Below are positions 1 through 10,979 of a DNA stretch of 64,000 bases, in pieces. The notes under the pieces were generated by a model. It was not told where the DNA came from, did not search any database, and saw only the letters and a list, made by a program, of their open reading frames with translations. The position numbers were made by a program, and so were the translations under genes. Source of the DNA: Welwitschia mirabilis. Its lineage: Eukaryota > Gnetophyta > Gnetopsida > Welwitschiales. How positions within the stretch are numbered: the stretch's first letter is position 1; every line of letters begins with the position of its first letter. The DNA is taken from positions 214,605,914 through 214,669,913 of the forward strand of contig JBOZIK010000001.1 in the NCBI GenBank assembly GCA_051453625.1, in the 5' to 3' direction.

Positions 1-168
1 GGAGGAAAGATTAGTTATTTTACTCTTTGATTGAATGTGTATAAGCTTTGATGTAAAGGGGAGATTTGATTTTTAATGTGTGCTTAAAAGTTTTTGGTGA
101 ATAAGCTTAAAATTGTTCAGATTTTTGAAATCACTTAATTATTTATCATTAATGTTAAAGAGGGAGCT
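1..168 (+). other. AT-rich sequence left of an LTR
   Basis: No gene is seen. The last bases (about 156-168) form a short purine stretch, AAAGAGGGAGCT, directly before the inferred LTR start. That is what the 3' end of an LTR-retrotransposon interior looks like (polypurine tract), so this stretch may be the tail of an element whose body lies left of the window. Confidence 0.35.
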
Positions 169-324
169 TGTTAGATTATATTTGCTAATTGATGTCAAAC
201 TAATTTCTCTTGTGTAATGCAAATTGTTACATATTGTGTGCATATGAAATTGAGTTTTGCAGGTGAAAGAATTGGATTAAAATGCACTAAAAAAACTGCT
301 TAGTTATGTTTACCTCTATGGGGG

Positions 325-663
325 TCAATCAAATCTGATGCAGTCACAAGAAAAATGAACTGAACCCAAAGGGGTCGACTAGATTCCTAAGGGGTCGACT
401 GACCTATGATCTTAAAAGCTAGTATACCTAAACTGAATGGAAAGAGGTTGACTGAATTTTCATGGGATCAACCAGATTTGAAGAACTGATTAGTAATAGT
501 CCCAGATCCAGAGGAAAGGGATTGACTGTATTTTAATGGGATCAACCAAACATAAGAAGTTGATAGTACATAATTCTAGACCGAGATGAAAGGGGTCGAC
601 CAGATCCAAGATGGGGTTGACCGAGTTCTCTTGGGGTTAACCATATTTTTATGGGGTCGATTA
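325..663 (+). repeat. Degenerate GGGGTCGAC motif cluster inside the LTR
   Basis: At least eight variants of GGGGTCGACY or GGGATCAACC are spaced by roughly 20-40 bases, for example near 371, 391, 595 and 651. The cluster recurs in the opposite orientation at about 7470-7730. It lies upstream of the TATA-like box at 791-800, so it may have been an upstream promoter array of the LTR (inference). Confidence 0.55.
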
Positions 664-790
664 GACAGCATGGAAAAGCAAATTTTATAAATATTATGTA
701 TCCATTACCTAGCTATTACGTTGCTATTTTCTAGTCGTTTATAGCCGTTGGAGGCATAATTCATTTGTAATAAATCCTAGTAATACTTTA

Positions 791-800
791 TTATAAATAG
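791..800 (+). promoter_or_regulatory. TATA-like box of LTR family A
   Basis: TTATAAATAG lies about 620 bases into the LTR, downstream of the GTCGAC-type motif cluster. This is the expected place for the U3 promoter of a plant LTR. Confidence 0.4.
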
Positions 801-1077
801 CTATGCTAGTATAGACTTAGAGATCTTTTTAGAACTATTCTAAATTGGCATATTCATTGTGGACCTTAAATATCAAGTTGTATTTCCATTGGCATATCTT
901 TACATTACTTCATATCTAATTGAGGAGATCTATCCTTAGCAAAAGAACGACATTCAGAATTAGATCTAAGAGCTTCATCATTGATCTATTGAAGAAGAGC
1001 TCCATTCTTTATACTAATACTGAACATGTCATGTATGAGTTATTAAGGCTGCATTTCATCATATCTATTACTTTCAG

Positions 1078-1253
1078 AGGTTGACACTTAGCCTGCAAAA
1101 GTCCATTATTTAAGGTTGACACTTAGCCTGCAAAAGTCCATTGTTTAAGATTGAGACTTAGCTTACAAAAGTCCATTGTTCAAGATTGAGACTTAGCCTG
1201 TAAAAGTCTATTGTTAAGGTTAAGACTTAGCCTACAAAAGTCTTCTTGTAAGG
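1078..1253 (+). repeat. Tandem repeat, 35-bp unit, five copies
   Basis: The unit contains GACTTAGCCTGCAAAAGTCC. Successive units start near 1081, 1116, 1151, 1186 and 1220. The same 35-bp period is kept, inverted, at about 7000-7135 in the other family-A LTR, so the array is an ancestral part of the LTR. Confidence 0.8.
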
Positions 1254-1558
1254 GTTATAAGTAAACCTGATAAAACCTATGGAGTAACAGAGATCCAAGA
1301 TTAAGCTTGGAAGAAGCTGATCATCAAGAGTGGAGTAGGAAAGTTCCCTAACCACTATAAATCTTGTGTGCATCTGATTTAGTAGTTTATGTTTTTCTAT
1401 CCTTTTATTCTTTACATTTAGTTTTTAATTTCTTGTATGCATATTCTTGATTTTGTTATTTTTACATACAAACTATGATTAGATAACTTTAATTTATTTT
1501 TAAGATTAAGTTTTTGAAAGAACCTATTCACTCCTCTCTAGGGTTCTCGATCCTATCA

Positions 1559-1826
1559 AATACAACTAATGAGAATATGAGAAATAAATTCATAAATAAT
1601 TGGTTAGAAAGATTCAAAACTAATCCTACATATAATGATTATCTTAATGAAATTATGCAAGATGTGAGAATCAACCTACTTTTCTAGGAAATATTGGAAG
1701 ATAATCGTAAATACAATAAAATTTAGAAGGAATTTATTAAAAGGAAATAGAAAAGAACCATATCAAGTAGGATGTTCATTGCACAATCCCTATCTAATTT
1801 AGTATCACAAAAATGTGAAAAATTCA
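1559..1826 (+). pseudogene. Probable gag/protease-proximal relic of an Athila/Tat-like gypsy element
   Basis: Between the LTR and the first N run, frames are open only in pieces and interrupted by stops. The last 63 bases before the gap reappear after it at 2406 with one mismatch and run on into the protease relic. That continuity is the only reason to assign this stretch to the same element. Confidence 0.35.
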
Positions 1827-2405
1827 NNNNNNNNNNNNNNNNNNNNNNNNNNNNNNNNNNNNNNNNNNNNNNNNNNNNNNNNNNNNNNNNNNNNNNNNNN
1901 NNNNNNNNNNNNNNNNNNNNNNNNNNNNNNNNNNNNNNNNNNNNNNNNNNNNNNNNNNNNNNNNNNNNNNNNNNNNNNNNNNNNNNNNNNNNNNNNNNNN
2001 NNNNNNNNNNNNNNNNNNNNNNNNNNNNNNNNNNNNNNNNNNNNNNNNNNNNNNNNNNNNNNNNNNNNNNNNNNNNNNNNNNNNNNNNNNNNNNNNNNNN
2101 NNNNNNNNNNNNNNNNNNNNNNNNNNNNNNNNNNNNNNNNNNNNNNNNNNNNNNNNNNNNNNNNNNNNNNNNNNNNNNNNNNNNNNNNNNNNNNNNNNNN
2201 NNNNNNNNNNNNNNNNNNNNNNNNNNNNNNNNNNNNNNNNNNNNNNNNNNNNNNNNNNNNNNNNNNNNNNNNNNNNNNNNNNNNNNNNNNNNNNNNNNNN
2301 NNNNNNNNNNNNNNNNNNNNNNNNNNNNNNNNNNNNNNNNNNNNNNNNNNNNNNNNNNNNNNNNNNNNNNNNNNNNNNNNNNNNNNNNNNNNNNNNNNNN
2401 NNNNN
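1827..2405. other. Assembly gap (579 N) flanked by a 63-base duplication
   Basis: The 63 bases ending at 1826 are repeated at 2406-2468 with a single G/A difference. Long reading frames that span this run consist mainly of unknown residues and are not evidence of a gene. Confidence 0.95.
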
Positions 2406-2962
2406 CAAGTAGGATGTTCATTACACAATCCCTATCTAATTTAGTATCACAAAAATGTGAAAAATTCAAATACCTAGGGACTACTATAGTGAGTGTTATA
2501 TTGGGAGGAAGTAAAAAGATAAAAAAAGCATTGATAGACATAGGAAAAAGTGTCAACATTATGACATTTCACATCTGTAAAATGTTTGGGTTAGAAAACA
2601 AGATTTAATCAGCAAAAATTATATTAAAACTAAATGATGCAACTCTTATAAAATCAATTAGAGTTATTAAAAGTCTATTCATACAAATTAAAGAGGCTTT
2701 TTACCCTATAGATGTGGTCATCATTGATGTAGAATACCAAGAAGGATACCATTTACTCTTAGGAAGAACTTTTTGTACAACAACCTATTGCATTATTAAA
2801 ACACGAATAAGAATAATGGAATACCATGTGGGAAGTAGGAAATACACTTTACTTTTAATAAGAGAATTTTGTACAATAACCCATTACATTATTGATACAT
2901 GAATAAAATAGGAATGATGGAATGCCATGTAATAAATAAGAAATTCACTATTAGAATATTTA
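2406..2962 (+). pseudogene. Ty3/gypsy (Athila/Tat-like) aspartic protease relic
   Basis: Translation gives KALIDIGKSVNIM at about 2525-2565. It matches the active-site region of Athila/Tat-type plant gypsy proteases, which carry a conserved ALLDLGASVN-like motif; the D-x-G core is DIG (codons 2537-2545). Downstream comes the usual second conserved block, with IDVEYQEGYHLLLGRTF at about 2720-2775, where the family has a hydrophobic stretch followed by LGRPF. A stop at 2606-2608 interrupts the frame. The following 96 bases are tandemly duplicated in frame (2771-2866 and 2867-2962). The product would be a nonfunctional polyprotein fragment. Confidence 0.75.
2771..2962 (+). repeat. Tandem duplication, 96-bp unit, two copies, in the protease relic
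   Basis: TTTTGTACAA starts both units (2771 and 2867), and similar text follows, including ATGGAATRCCATGT. The period is 32 codons, so the reading frame is kept although the unit interrupts the protease-linker region. Confidence 0.65.
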
Positions 2963-3479
2963 ATGATGCTAAACAAGATATGGGAGAACATTCTGATTTT
3001 GAGCAACACACTAGACCCTTAATGCTTATTCAACATGATCCCTTAGAAGATAAGATGCTCACTTCGCACAACCCCACTTTATTTGATGATCTTAAAGCAT
3101 GTAAAAAAAACCTAGAAAACCTTAAATCCTCTAATCCATGTAATCTTAAGAATGACCTCTTAGGTAAAAAATTGAATAAGAAAAGAGATGAAATATTTGA
3201 ATCTCTCATGAATCATGATATTCGACATGTTAAAACCTTAGAAAACATTTTACATCAAGATAGAATTTCAATAATAATAAGGGATAATTCTGATTTAGAA
3301 CTTAAAGAACTATCAAATGGATTGAAATACATATTTTTAAATGATAACACTTTAGAAACTCTTGCTCATTAATGCATGTCTTCTTCTTTCTTAAGAACAA
3401 TCACTACTTCAACTTCTTAAATCCAAAACATGTGCTTTTACATATACTCATAAAGATCTTTCAACAATTCCTTCTTTCA
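2963..3479 (+). pseudogene. Protease-RT linker of the Athila/Tat-like relic
   Basis: A frame open until 3372 (starting at 2899) encodes a Lys/Asp/Asn-rich polypeptide ending in LKELSNGLKYIFLNDNTLETLAH. The final part corresponds to the LKYxFL block that precedes reverse transcriptase in Athila/Tat polyproteins. The rest is low in recognisable motifs, as is usual for this linker. This is a fragment of a dead polyprotein, not an independent gene. Confidence 0.6.
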
Positions 3480-4780
3480 TTATTAAACATAAATTTATTT
3501 GGAGGGTAATGCTAAGCTCATTAGATAACCACTAAGGAGACCTAACCTTGTCCTTAAGAAATTAGTAAAAGGAGAATTCATTAAAATTATAGATATAGAA
3601 ATCATTTGTGCCATACTTATAGTGAATGGTTAGCTCTATTACTGTAGTACCAAAAAAGGAAAATAAATGACAAGTTTGCATTGATTTTAAAAATCTTAAT
3701 GACGTCATCAAAAAAGACCATTGTTCCTTTCCATTTCTAGATTAAATTATTGATAGGATCCAAGGTCATGCATATTATTTCTTTCTTGATGGATATAGTG
3801 GTTACAATCAAGTATGCATAATCAATGAATATTAAGCCAATATAACTTTCACTCCTTCTTTTGGTATGTTTACATTTAGAAAAATGCCCTTTGGTTTATT
3901 TAATGAACTTGAAACCTTTCAAAGGGCTATGATGGATATATTTTTTAGTATGATAGAGAATTCAATATAAATCTACATGGATAACTTTACTATTTTTAGG
4001 GATTCTTTTGAAAAAATCTTTAAAAAATTGGAAAAAGTCCTTAATTGATGCATAGAATCTAGCCTTTATTTAAGTTGGGGAAAGAGCTACTTCTTGGTAA
4101 GAGGTGGGATAGTCTTAGATCATCATATTTCTAGCAATGGAATTTAAATGGATCTTGCTAAAATAGACATAATTAAAAACCTTCCTCCTCCAACCAATGT
4201 AGAACAAATTAGATCTATTCTTGATCATGCTAATTTTTATTGAAGATTCCTTAAACATTATGCTAAATTTGTAAATATTTTCATTCCCTCTTAGAAAAAG
4301 ATTTTGACTTTGATTGAAATGAGTCTTTTCAACATGCCTTTGAAAATCTTAAAGACAAAGTTACTTTAGCACCTATTATAGGATGGCCTAATTTAAATAA
4401 AGACTTTGAACTTATGTGTAATGCAAGCAATTTTACTATAGACGGTATGTTAGGAAAAAAACATGAGAAAGGTTATAATGCTATTTGCTATATCACTAAA
4501 ACCATTTAAAAAGATCAACTTAATTATACCACTACTAAAAAATAAATTTTTACCATCATATTTCATCTTGATAAAATTTGATACTACCTTCTTAATTTTC
4601 ATGCTAATGTTTACACTAATCATGATGCCATTGCATACATTATGACCAAGAAGGACTCTGATGCAAGACATATTAGATGGGTATTATTAATGTAAGAATT
4701 CAGCCTAAACATCACTAATAAAGAGGGAAACATAATTATGTTATTGATAATTTATCTAGAATCCCTCATGAACAACACTC
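3480..4780 (+). pseudogene. Reverse transcriptase-RNase H relic (Athila/Tat-like gypsy)
   Basis: The three-frame reading shows, in order, VVPKKEN (about 3639), FLDGYSGYNQ (3783-3812), a TFRKMPFGLFN block (about 3868-3903), the catalytic site as YMDNF (3974-3988), then the RNase H start LMCNASNFTIDGMLGKK (about 4411-4460). LNYTTTKK and an IRWVLL block (about 4672-4690) follow. These are the RT palm and RNase H landmarks of plant Athila/Tat elements. The second catalytic Asp of YxDD is Asn, and many in-frame stops are present, so the enzyme is dead. Short frames at 4463-4645 and 4738-5097 lie inside this relic and are not genes. Confidence 0.85.
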
Positions 4781-5159
4781 CTTACATTTTTCTCCTTATC
4801 TTTTTTATTCAAGATAACTCTCTGGATGAGCCACTTTTCTCCACTAAACATTTTTATTCTCTCTCTTCTAAATATCTTACCCCATGGTATACCAATATTA
4901 TGAATTATCTTATTACCCTTAAAACTCTTCTATATTTATCTCATATTTATAGAAAATCATTTCTTCATAGAATAAGAAACTATAAGTGGCATGAACCTCA
5001 CCTCTATCGAAGATGTAAAGATCAATCATATGTAAATGTATGCCAGAATGGAAGTAATATGATATCCTTAATCTTTATCATGGTGAAGTGTGTGTGAAGG
5101 TCATTTTAGTAGTTAAAAGACTTTTATGAAAATTCTTGATTTAGGTTTTTATTGACTTG

Positions 5160-6110
5160 CCCTCTTTAAACATTCATTTAACTTTATAAGATAATGTAAT
5201 GCTTGTCAACATTTTGGTATCCTTTTCAAGTCTTAAAACATATCCCTTAAACCTATCTTAGAGTGTGAACTTTTTAATTATTGGGAATAAACATCATAAA
5301 AACTCTTACACCATCTTCTTATAATAAAAAGTACATGTTATTAGCTATGGATTATGTGACTAAATAGGTAAAATCCATTCCTACAATAAAAAATGATGTT
5401 CAAATTGTATGCTCTTTTCTTAGGTCTAATATTTTTCATAGATTTTGTTTTCTAAGAATTTTGATAAGTAATTAAGGAATTCCTTTTGTGAATCAAATTA
5501 TAAAAAAAATCTTCTTTCAAAAGGAATTAAAAATAGGATTATCAATTCTTATCACCCACAAATAAATGGTCAAGATAAAAATGTAAATAGGGAAGTCAAG
5601 AAAATGCTTCAAAAACTCATTTTTAAAAACAACAAATCTTGGTCCTTTAAACTTAATGATGTGCTTTGGGCTTATCATACTACTTGGAATAATTCACTTG
5701 GTTTTTCTCCTTATGAACGTGTTTATGGTAAAGTTGGTATTCTTCCCAATGATATGTGCTATAATTCTTATTAAATCATTCATCAACTTAATGTCATGAA
5801 TTTTGATGATAACCTTTAGCATGAACTAGTTCAACTTCAAAATCTTGATGAGAAATGAAATAATGCTATTCATAGATAATAAATCCAAAAATATGAAGTA
5901 CAATTTTACCATGATAAAAGGCTTAGCTCTAAAACATTTAAACCTTGTCAATTTGTCTTAATATATAATATTAAATTGCATATTTTGCATAACAAGTTTA
6001 CCTATAAATGAATAGGTTCTTATATTTTGGAAAAAGATCATTCTAATGGCTCTATTGAGATTTTTGATTTGCAATCCAAAGATATACAAAAAGTCCATGG
6101 ATAAAGGCTT
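5160..6110 (+). pseudogene. Integrase relic of the same Athila/Tat-like element
   Basis: The integrase core shows as LLAMDYVTK (about 5340-5366), then YHPQINGQDKNVNREVKKML (about 5550-5610) and the downstream block LNDVLWAYHTTWNNSLGFSP (about 5650-5712). The C-terminal part is visible as VQFYHDKRL (about 5898) and ends near the LQSKDIQKVHG block at about 6071-6103. Expected Trp codons appear as TAG, as in the DYVTK-stop. Order and orientation continue from the RT relic, so this is one decayed pol unit. Confidence 0.8.
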
Positions 6111-6731
6111 GATATTTACACATCACCTGATGATTGTACTTATGCCTTAAACTTGATAAAAGTAATTAACTTAGAAGATCCTCTTGAGAAAAAAGAGGAG
6201 GATCTTCCCTTTTCCATCTTATAAATCTTCTCTTAGTACCATTTCTTGGTTTAAGTTATGTTGCTACTTGATCATATTTGACTTGATTCATGCTTAAATT
6301 TCATATGTCATATTATAATTAAGTAATCTCTTACTTTGGGCATTATGGTGAAAAAGATTGGATTCATCTAATCTTTAAATATTCTTATGTCTAACCCATC
6401 AATCTCCTTGATTAATTTTTTCAGAATTAATTATGTTAATTAGATGCTTTTTGGCAATCATGTGTTTTGTTATTTCACTTTAATGGTCAATCAATGCTAT
6501 TAAAATGGGATTCCAAGTCCATTATCAAAAAGGGGGAAAAAAGAGAGGGAACAAAACTAAAAAGTTAATCCTTCTTAAAATATATCATGATGTCCTATCA
6601 TAAGTACACTAGGGTAAATTTTCCAAAGAAGGGTCTTTGGTAGTGTGATATGGTAGCCATTGAAACTTCATCAAAGGTCAGTTGATCATGATATAGCTTT
6701 TCTTATAGATCCTCACTCTATTGGTAGTGGT
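6111..6731. other. Post-pol sequence, no gene seen
   Basis: About 100 bases after the integrase relic still read as a Lys/Glu-rich tail with LEDPLEKKEEDLPF (about 6170-6215). The remainder is AT-rich with a short purine run at 6531-6555 (AAAAAGGGGGAAAAAAGAGAGGG-like). That run could be the polypurine tract of this element (inference); no matching LTR start was identified after it. Confidence 0.35.
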
Positions 6732-7936
6732 TGTAATGAATCATGAACCCTAAAGGGGTAGGAAGGGGTGGGGTGGGAGCGGTGAATAGGAATTTTAAAA
6801 ATTTAAATAATTATTACTACCTAATAAAGAAATTATGAAATAAAAACATATAATAAAACAAAATCAAAATTAGAACCAAATAATTACACAGGATAAGAAT
6901 TATAGTGATTTAGGATACACACTACTCCAATCTCAGAATATAGTCAATAACCAAGACTATTTTAGATCTTTGTTGCATCACTATGCATTAGGTTTTTAAG
7001 GCTAACCTTTAACCTTACAAAGCAAAATTTTATAGGCTAATTATCAACCTTTATAAATGAAATTTTTTAGGTTTAGTCTCAACCATTAGAAAATGAACTT
7101 TTATAGGCTTAGTCTTAACCTTCAGAAACTACATAATGGTGAGTAAGAAAATGAAGCCTCTATGTTCTAAGTCACTCAAATAAAAGAACTAACAATGGAG
7201 CCTTATTACTTAGATTTGATACAAAGGTAAGTGATGAGTGAAATAAGAATGATAGTACAAAGATAAGCCCTTCAGATCAAGATTGCAATCTTCCTTTTCA
7301 AAAATCCATTCCAATGTTAAGCACTTTAGGTTTCTGAATGTTGTCTCTTTAAATAGATTTCCCCAAAATATAACTATTTAGATAGTTGGAAAGGCATCTC
7401 ACATTTGCAATGGATAGATTTGATGAAGTAATGGCTAGAAAATAACTTTAAAATTTCCACTTCCACACTGACTGGTTGACCCCTCAAACATTGGGTCGAC
7501 CCAAGTGACTTACATCACCTGATCTGGTTGCCCCCTTTATCATCTAGTCAACCTGAGTAACTCACGTTACTTGGTCCATTTTACCCCATGTAAAATCCAA
7601 TTGACCACTTTTCTTAGGTTTGGTTGACCCCACATAAGCTTGGTCAACCCCATAAGGCATAGTTGGAGAAGTTTGAAAAATGCATCTCCAAGTCCAGTCA
7701 ATCAATTAAAGGTCTGGTTGACCCCTTATGAAGTAGTCCAAAATGAGTATTTCCAAGCTTTGTTAGCTCCTACTTTAATTACTTAAATAGAAAATCAACT
7801 TACTTTAATCAGAACATGTTCAAATCTTGCTATCTTTTGGATATGGATCTTGGAATTTCTTTCATCTGTAAAATCACATTTCATTCTACAAAGATTATAT
7901 TAGTTTGACATCAATTAACAATATAAAATCCTAATA
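6732..7936 (-). mobile_element. LTR of family A (minus orientation), about 1.2 kb
   Basis: Read on the minus strand it starts at about 7936 with TATTAG, continues through TTAATTGATGTCAAACTAAT, carries the GTCGAC/GTTGAC motif cluster (about 7470-7730 on the plus strand) and the 35-bp tandem repeat (about 7000-7135). It ends with CCTATTCACC followed by TTTAGGGTTCATGATTC near 6732. All these parts occur in the same order in the plus-strand LTR at 169-1558. It is diverged and about 185 bases shorter. Confidence 0.65.
7000..7135 (-). repeat. Tandem repeat, 35-bp unit, about four copies
   Basis: Units begin near 7000, 7035, 7070 and 7105, each with GGCTWAGTC-like text followed by AACC and an AT-rich spacer. 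It is the inverted counterpart of the array at 1078-1253 with the same period. Confidence 0.7.
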
Positions 7937-8720
7937 GGTTGTACTTCTATCATTATAAAAATGGTATTTCTTAATACCCCACTTGATTCTCCTTACCTGA
8001 AGGCAAACATGCCTTGAGGACCTTTTAGTATTTTAACCTTTGAATGATGTTATAGTCAAAGTACTAGTTGCTAAAAGATGAAGATGGATTGAATTATAGT
8101 CCAAACATTAATTTATACTCTTCAAATAATATTTCAATATTAATCCGTTTAATATCTTATTAAATGATAAACTATGATATTTTTACAATAAATTATGCAT
8201 CTTTACATTAAGTAGTCTTATGATTTTCTCCAACGAATCTCACTAAGTTAAAACATAGGACAAACTAGTTAATATTATTATTTTTCGATCTTGTCCATTT
8301 TTAGTTTTGATTTTCTTAGTTGCAAATTAGTTATCTTAACCATGTCATCATATCACTATAGCATTTCTTCCACTTAAAAATCTAAAATTAACTGGAAAGG
8401 TGTTGTTTCCTTAGTTATCCAAACAACAAGTTGAATTACACTTTCTATTCATTCTTGTCTTCTCAAGATGTGTGTATTCAAACTTACATTTTGCCTCATT
8501 CAAGAAAAGGCTACATCATTATATATCATACTTTTTCCAACCTAATTGTTATATTCACCACTTCATTAGCCTTAACATTATATATTATCTTAATCACACT
8601 AATAAACTTCATCCCTTAAAATTAACATAAAAGACTTTTTAACTGATTTCTATCCATAACTTTGTATACCTTACCCTCCACTTAAACACCATCAAAACCT
8701 CTTGAAAAAGCCCTATTATT
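7937..8720. other. Intergenic, no gene seen
   Basis: AT-rich sequence with only short chance reading frames, such as the hydrophobic 62-codon frame at 8431-8619. That frame has no recognisable domain and lacks supporting gene structure. Confidence 0.6.
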
Positions 8721-8880
8721 CACTATGTCATCTAGATGACAAGGTAGATGACATCCATCTATCTAAAAGTCTATCATCCTTGGTGCCATCTAGATGACAC
8801 AATGGATGACATCCATTCTTCTCTACTAGTCGTCCTAGGGCTATTGTCCAAATGACGTAGTAAATGATGGACATAGGACT
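8721..8880. repeat. Tandem palindrome-bearing repeat, ~58-60-bp period, three units
   Basis: TGTCATCTAGATGACA at 8726-8741 is a perfect 16-base palindrome. It recurs as TGCCATCTAGATGACA at 8784-8799 and, more decayed, near 8844. Each is followed by GGATGACATCC-like text. No gene overlaps it. Confidence 0.65.
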
Positions 8881-9547
8881 GTACCTTAAAACCCTATTTC
8901 CACCCAAGTTTCTTCATTTTCTCACTAATTTCCTTCATTATTAAGCTAGAAGTATTGTGTCCTCACATCCTCCAATGTCCAAATAGATTTATTTCACTAG
9001 ATTTACCCTCCAAATGTGAGATTCAAATAAATTTTTTAAAAATGAGATGTGTTTTCAAATTTTCACTTATTTATCTCATTTTTGAATCTTTTTGGATTTC
9101 ACTTTCATGTGGAATGATCATTTTGTTTTTCCCATCATTTTTATCTAAATGGATTTGAATTTCACTACATATTTTGATGTGAATTTGTGCACTTTACAAG
9201 CTAGAATTACATTTTCTTTTTCAAAATTAGGTTTCTCTTACATCGTTCAATGAAATATAGTCATGTTTATAGTTAAAATGATTAGAATGATGAGATTTAC
9301 AATTCTACTAGATCAGATTTTTTGATATCTACCATTCATTTATTTTTTCACATTTTTGCGTCCACTATTATTATCAAACTTTACAAAATCTACATATTTC
9401 TTCATTTTTCTCATGATTTGGGATAATTTGTGGTACATTTTGGGGGGTGTATAAATTTGTCTATGTGACTTTGTGCTAATATTTTTATGGGGATATAAAA
9501 AAATCTTGATACATATTTCATAAAAAATCTAGAATTTAATTTTCTTA
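8881..9547. other. Intergenic, no gene seen
   Basis: Pyrimidine-rich AT sequence. A purine block TTTTGGGGGGTG occurs at about 9438-9449 and could be a decayed polypurine tract, but no LTR copy was matched to it. Confidence 0.5.
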
Positions 9548-10740
9548 ATGATATATGTTATGAGTATTTTTAGAAGGCCATTTATAAGAGCTCAATATAG
9601 ACAGGTTGAGGTAGAGGCAGAATCCTCCTTCCAAACCACATGTAGATCTATCATAGCCTTAACAGTTAAGAGGGTTGGGTCAATTCATCCCCCTCCTCAT
9701 TCTACTAGATTTCAATTGATTCAAATAGCATCTATTAGGCTTGATAGAAACTTTAATGGTTTCATGAGATGATTTGATCTCGAGGTTAATGATAGACTAA
9801 TAGAGGTCCAATTAAGATGGACCTTGAATGCATAGGATACTTATTTCACTTTAGATATTTGATATGTTTATAAATCCATGAAGATGGAGGTATTACTAGA
9901 TGTAGATGGGCATATCGTAGACATGATCAGAGCCATAATTCATGGTCAAGAGATATCGATTCTTCTAGGACATATAGCTATGGTAATAGGACTTGGTGAA
10001 TTAGGTAGAATCCACATAAATTCAATAGGTGTTGAGACAGATAGACAGGCTTATAGTGTAATGTTAGACATCTCATCGAATTCAGTAAGAGTTACCAAAA
10101 GAGTCTTAGTCACACATCTTTCTCCAGCCTTCAAAGTTTTGGATAGATTTATCATGCAGAGCAGATGGATTTGGCTTTCTTCATATGGATGAGGTTACAA
10201 GCTATGTTAGAGGCATGACACATCTAGACACTTGGCTTCTCATGCTTGCTTACCCTCATCTTCAGATATTTTATCATTCCAAGCTAGAGTAGCATATGCG
10301 TCATTTATAGATCTCTAACTACTGCACATAGGATATGAGCATATAGGTTTCTACAAAGCTTGAGCAACACTATTAGTAGGCCCTTAGAGCTATCACAAGA
10401 GTAGTTACAGTTGATCAAATATAAGCTCTGCTTACATATATAGCTCAAAAGATATGCAAGATGATGATTCAGGGATTCAATGAAATTAGATAGAGGATGA
10501 CTTTCATGGAGCATCAGATGATTGATATGAGAGAGCAGATGCTAGTTCTAAGAAGTCAAGTTAGAAAAATTGAGTAGGGCATCACTATAGACCTTCTAGA
10601 GGTAGTACGGGTTTAAGGAGAGAAAGTTACACATATTGTTCTGATAGACATGAGTATCCACTTTCCAGTAGAGGAAGAACACTTTTTATCTCCACTTGCT
10701 CCAAGTACTAGAGTGGAGTTTACTATAGTCCATTGAGGTA
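9548..10740 (+). pseudogene. Unrecognised decayed reading frame, probably TE-derived
   Basis: The frame that starts at 9548 stays readable to about 10192 with a few stops (9770 and near 9831 and 9857). It has clear protein-like composition: RAQYRQVEVEAESSFQTT, then a second open block from 9878 encoding GQEISILLGHIAMVIGLGEL and TDRQAYSVMLD. After 10192 the frame breaks; another frame near 10435-10575 encodes a helical stretch, EHQMIDMREQMLVLRSQVR, that looks like a coiled coil. I do not recognise the family. The layout (globular part, then a coil) and its place among retroelements suggest the gag-like or accessory frame of a plant transposable element. No function is claimed. Confidence 0.45.
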
Positions 10741-10979
10741 GTTGATGTACCACAATCTTTTTGATTGTACTTAAAAGATTAATGATTTATATTTATATAT
10801 ATATGTTTTTTGTAGTTTTTGAGTCATGACTTCTATATTTCATGATGATTCTATTTTATTTTATCAATTTGGAAAAAATTTATTTAGGAAACTAATATAA
10901 TTTTTGCATGATACTGTGTATTTTAGACTTCTATTCAGGGAAGATCTAATTTTCAAGTAAAAAATATAAAGAAGTCGAG
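10741..10979. other. Short spacer, no gene seen
   Basis: AT-rich stretch between the unidentified relic and the first recognisable LINE text. It carries an ATATATAT run at about 10794-10804. Confidence 0.5.

Larger units (their letters stand above)
169..1558 (+). mobile_element. LTR of family A (plus orientation), about 1.39 kb
   Basis: The segment begins TGTTAG after a purine tract and ends in CTATCA, preceded by the phrase CTCTAGGGTTCTCGATCC. The short terminal inverted bases and the phrase both suit plant Ty1/copia-type LTRs. An inverted, shorter relative lies at 6732-7936 and shares the start (AATTGATGTCAAACTAAT), the GTCGAC motif cluster and the 35-bp tandem repeat. A TATA-like TTATAAATAG is at 791-800. 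No primer-binding site follows at 1559, so this is a 3' LTR or a solo LTR. The copia assignment is inference; no copia protein is visible in the window. Confidence 0.65.

Noticed and set aside
1723-2608. Reading frames of about 200-280 codons on both strands
   Set aside because: They are mostly runs of N; no real coding evidence exists apart from the protease relic right of the gap.
8721-8880. CRISPR-like spaced repeat
   Set aside because: Only three diverged units with similar, not unique, spacers, in plant nuclear DNA.
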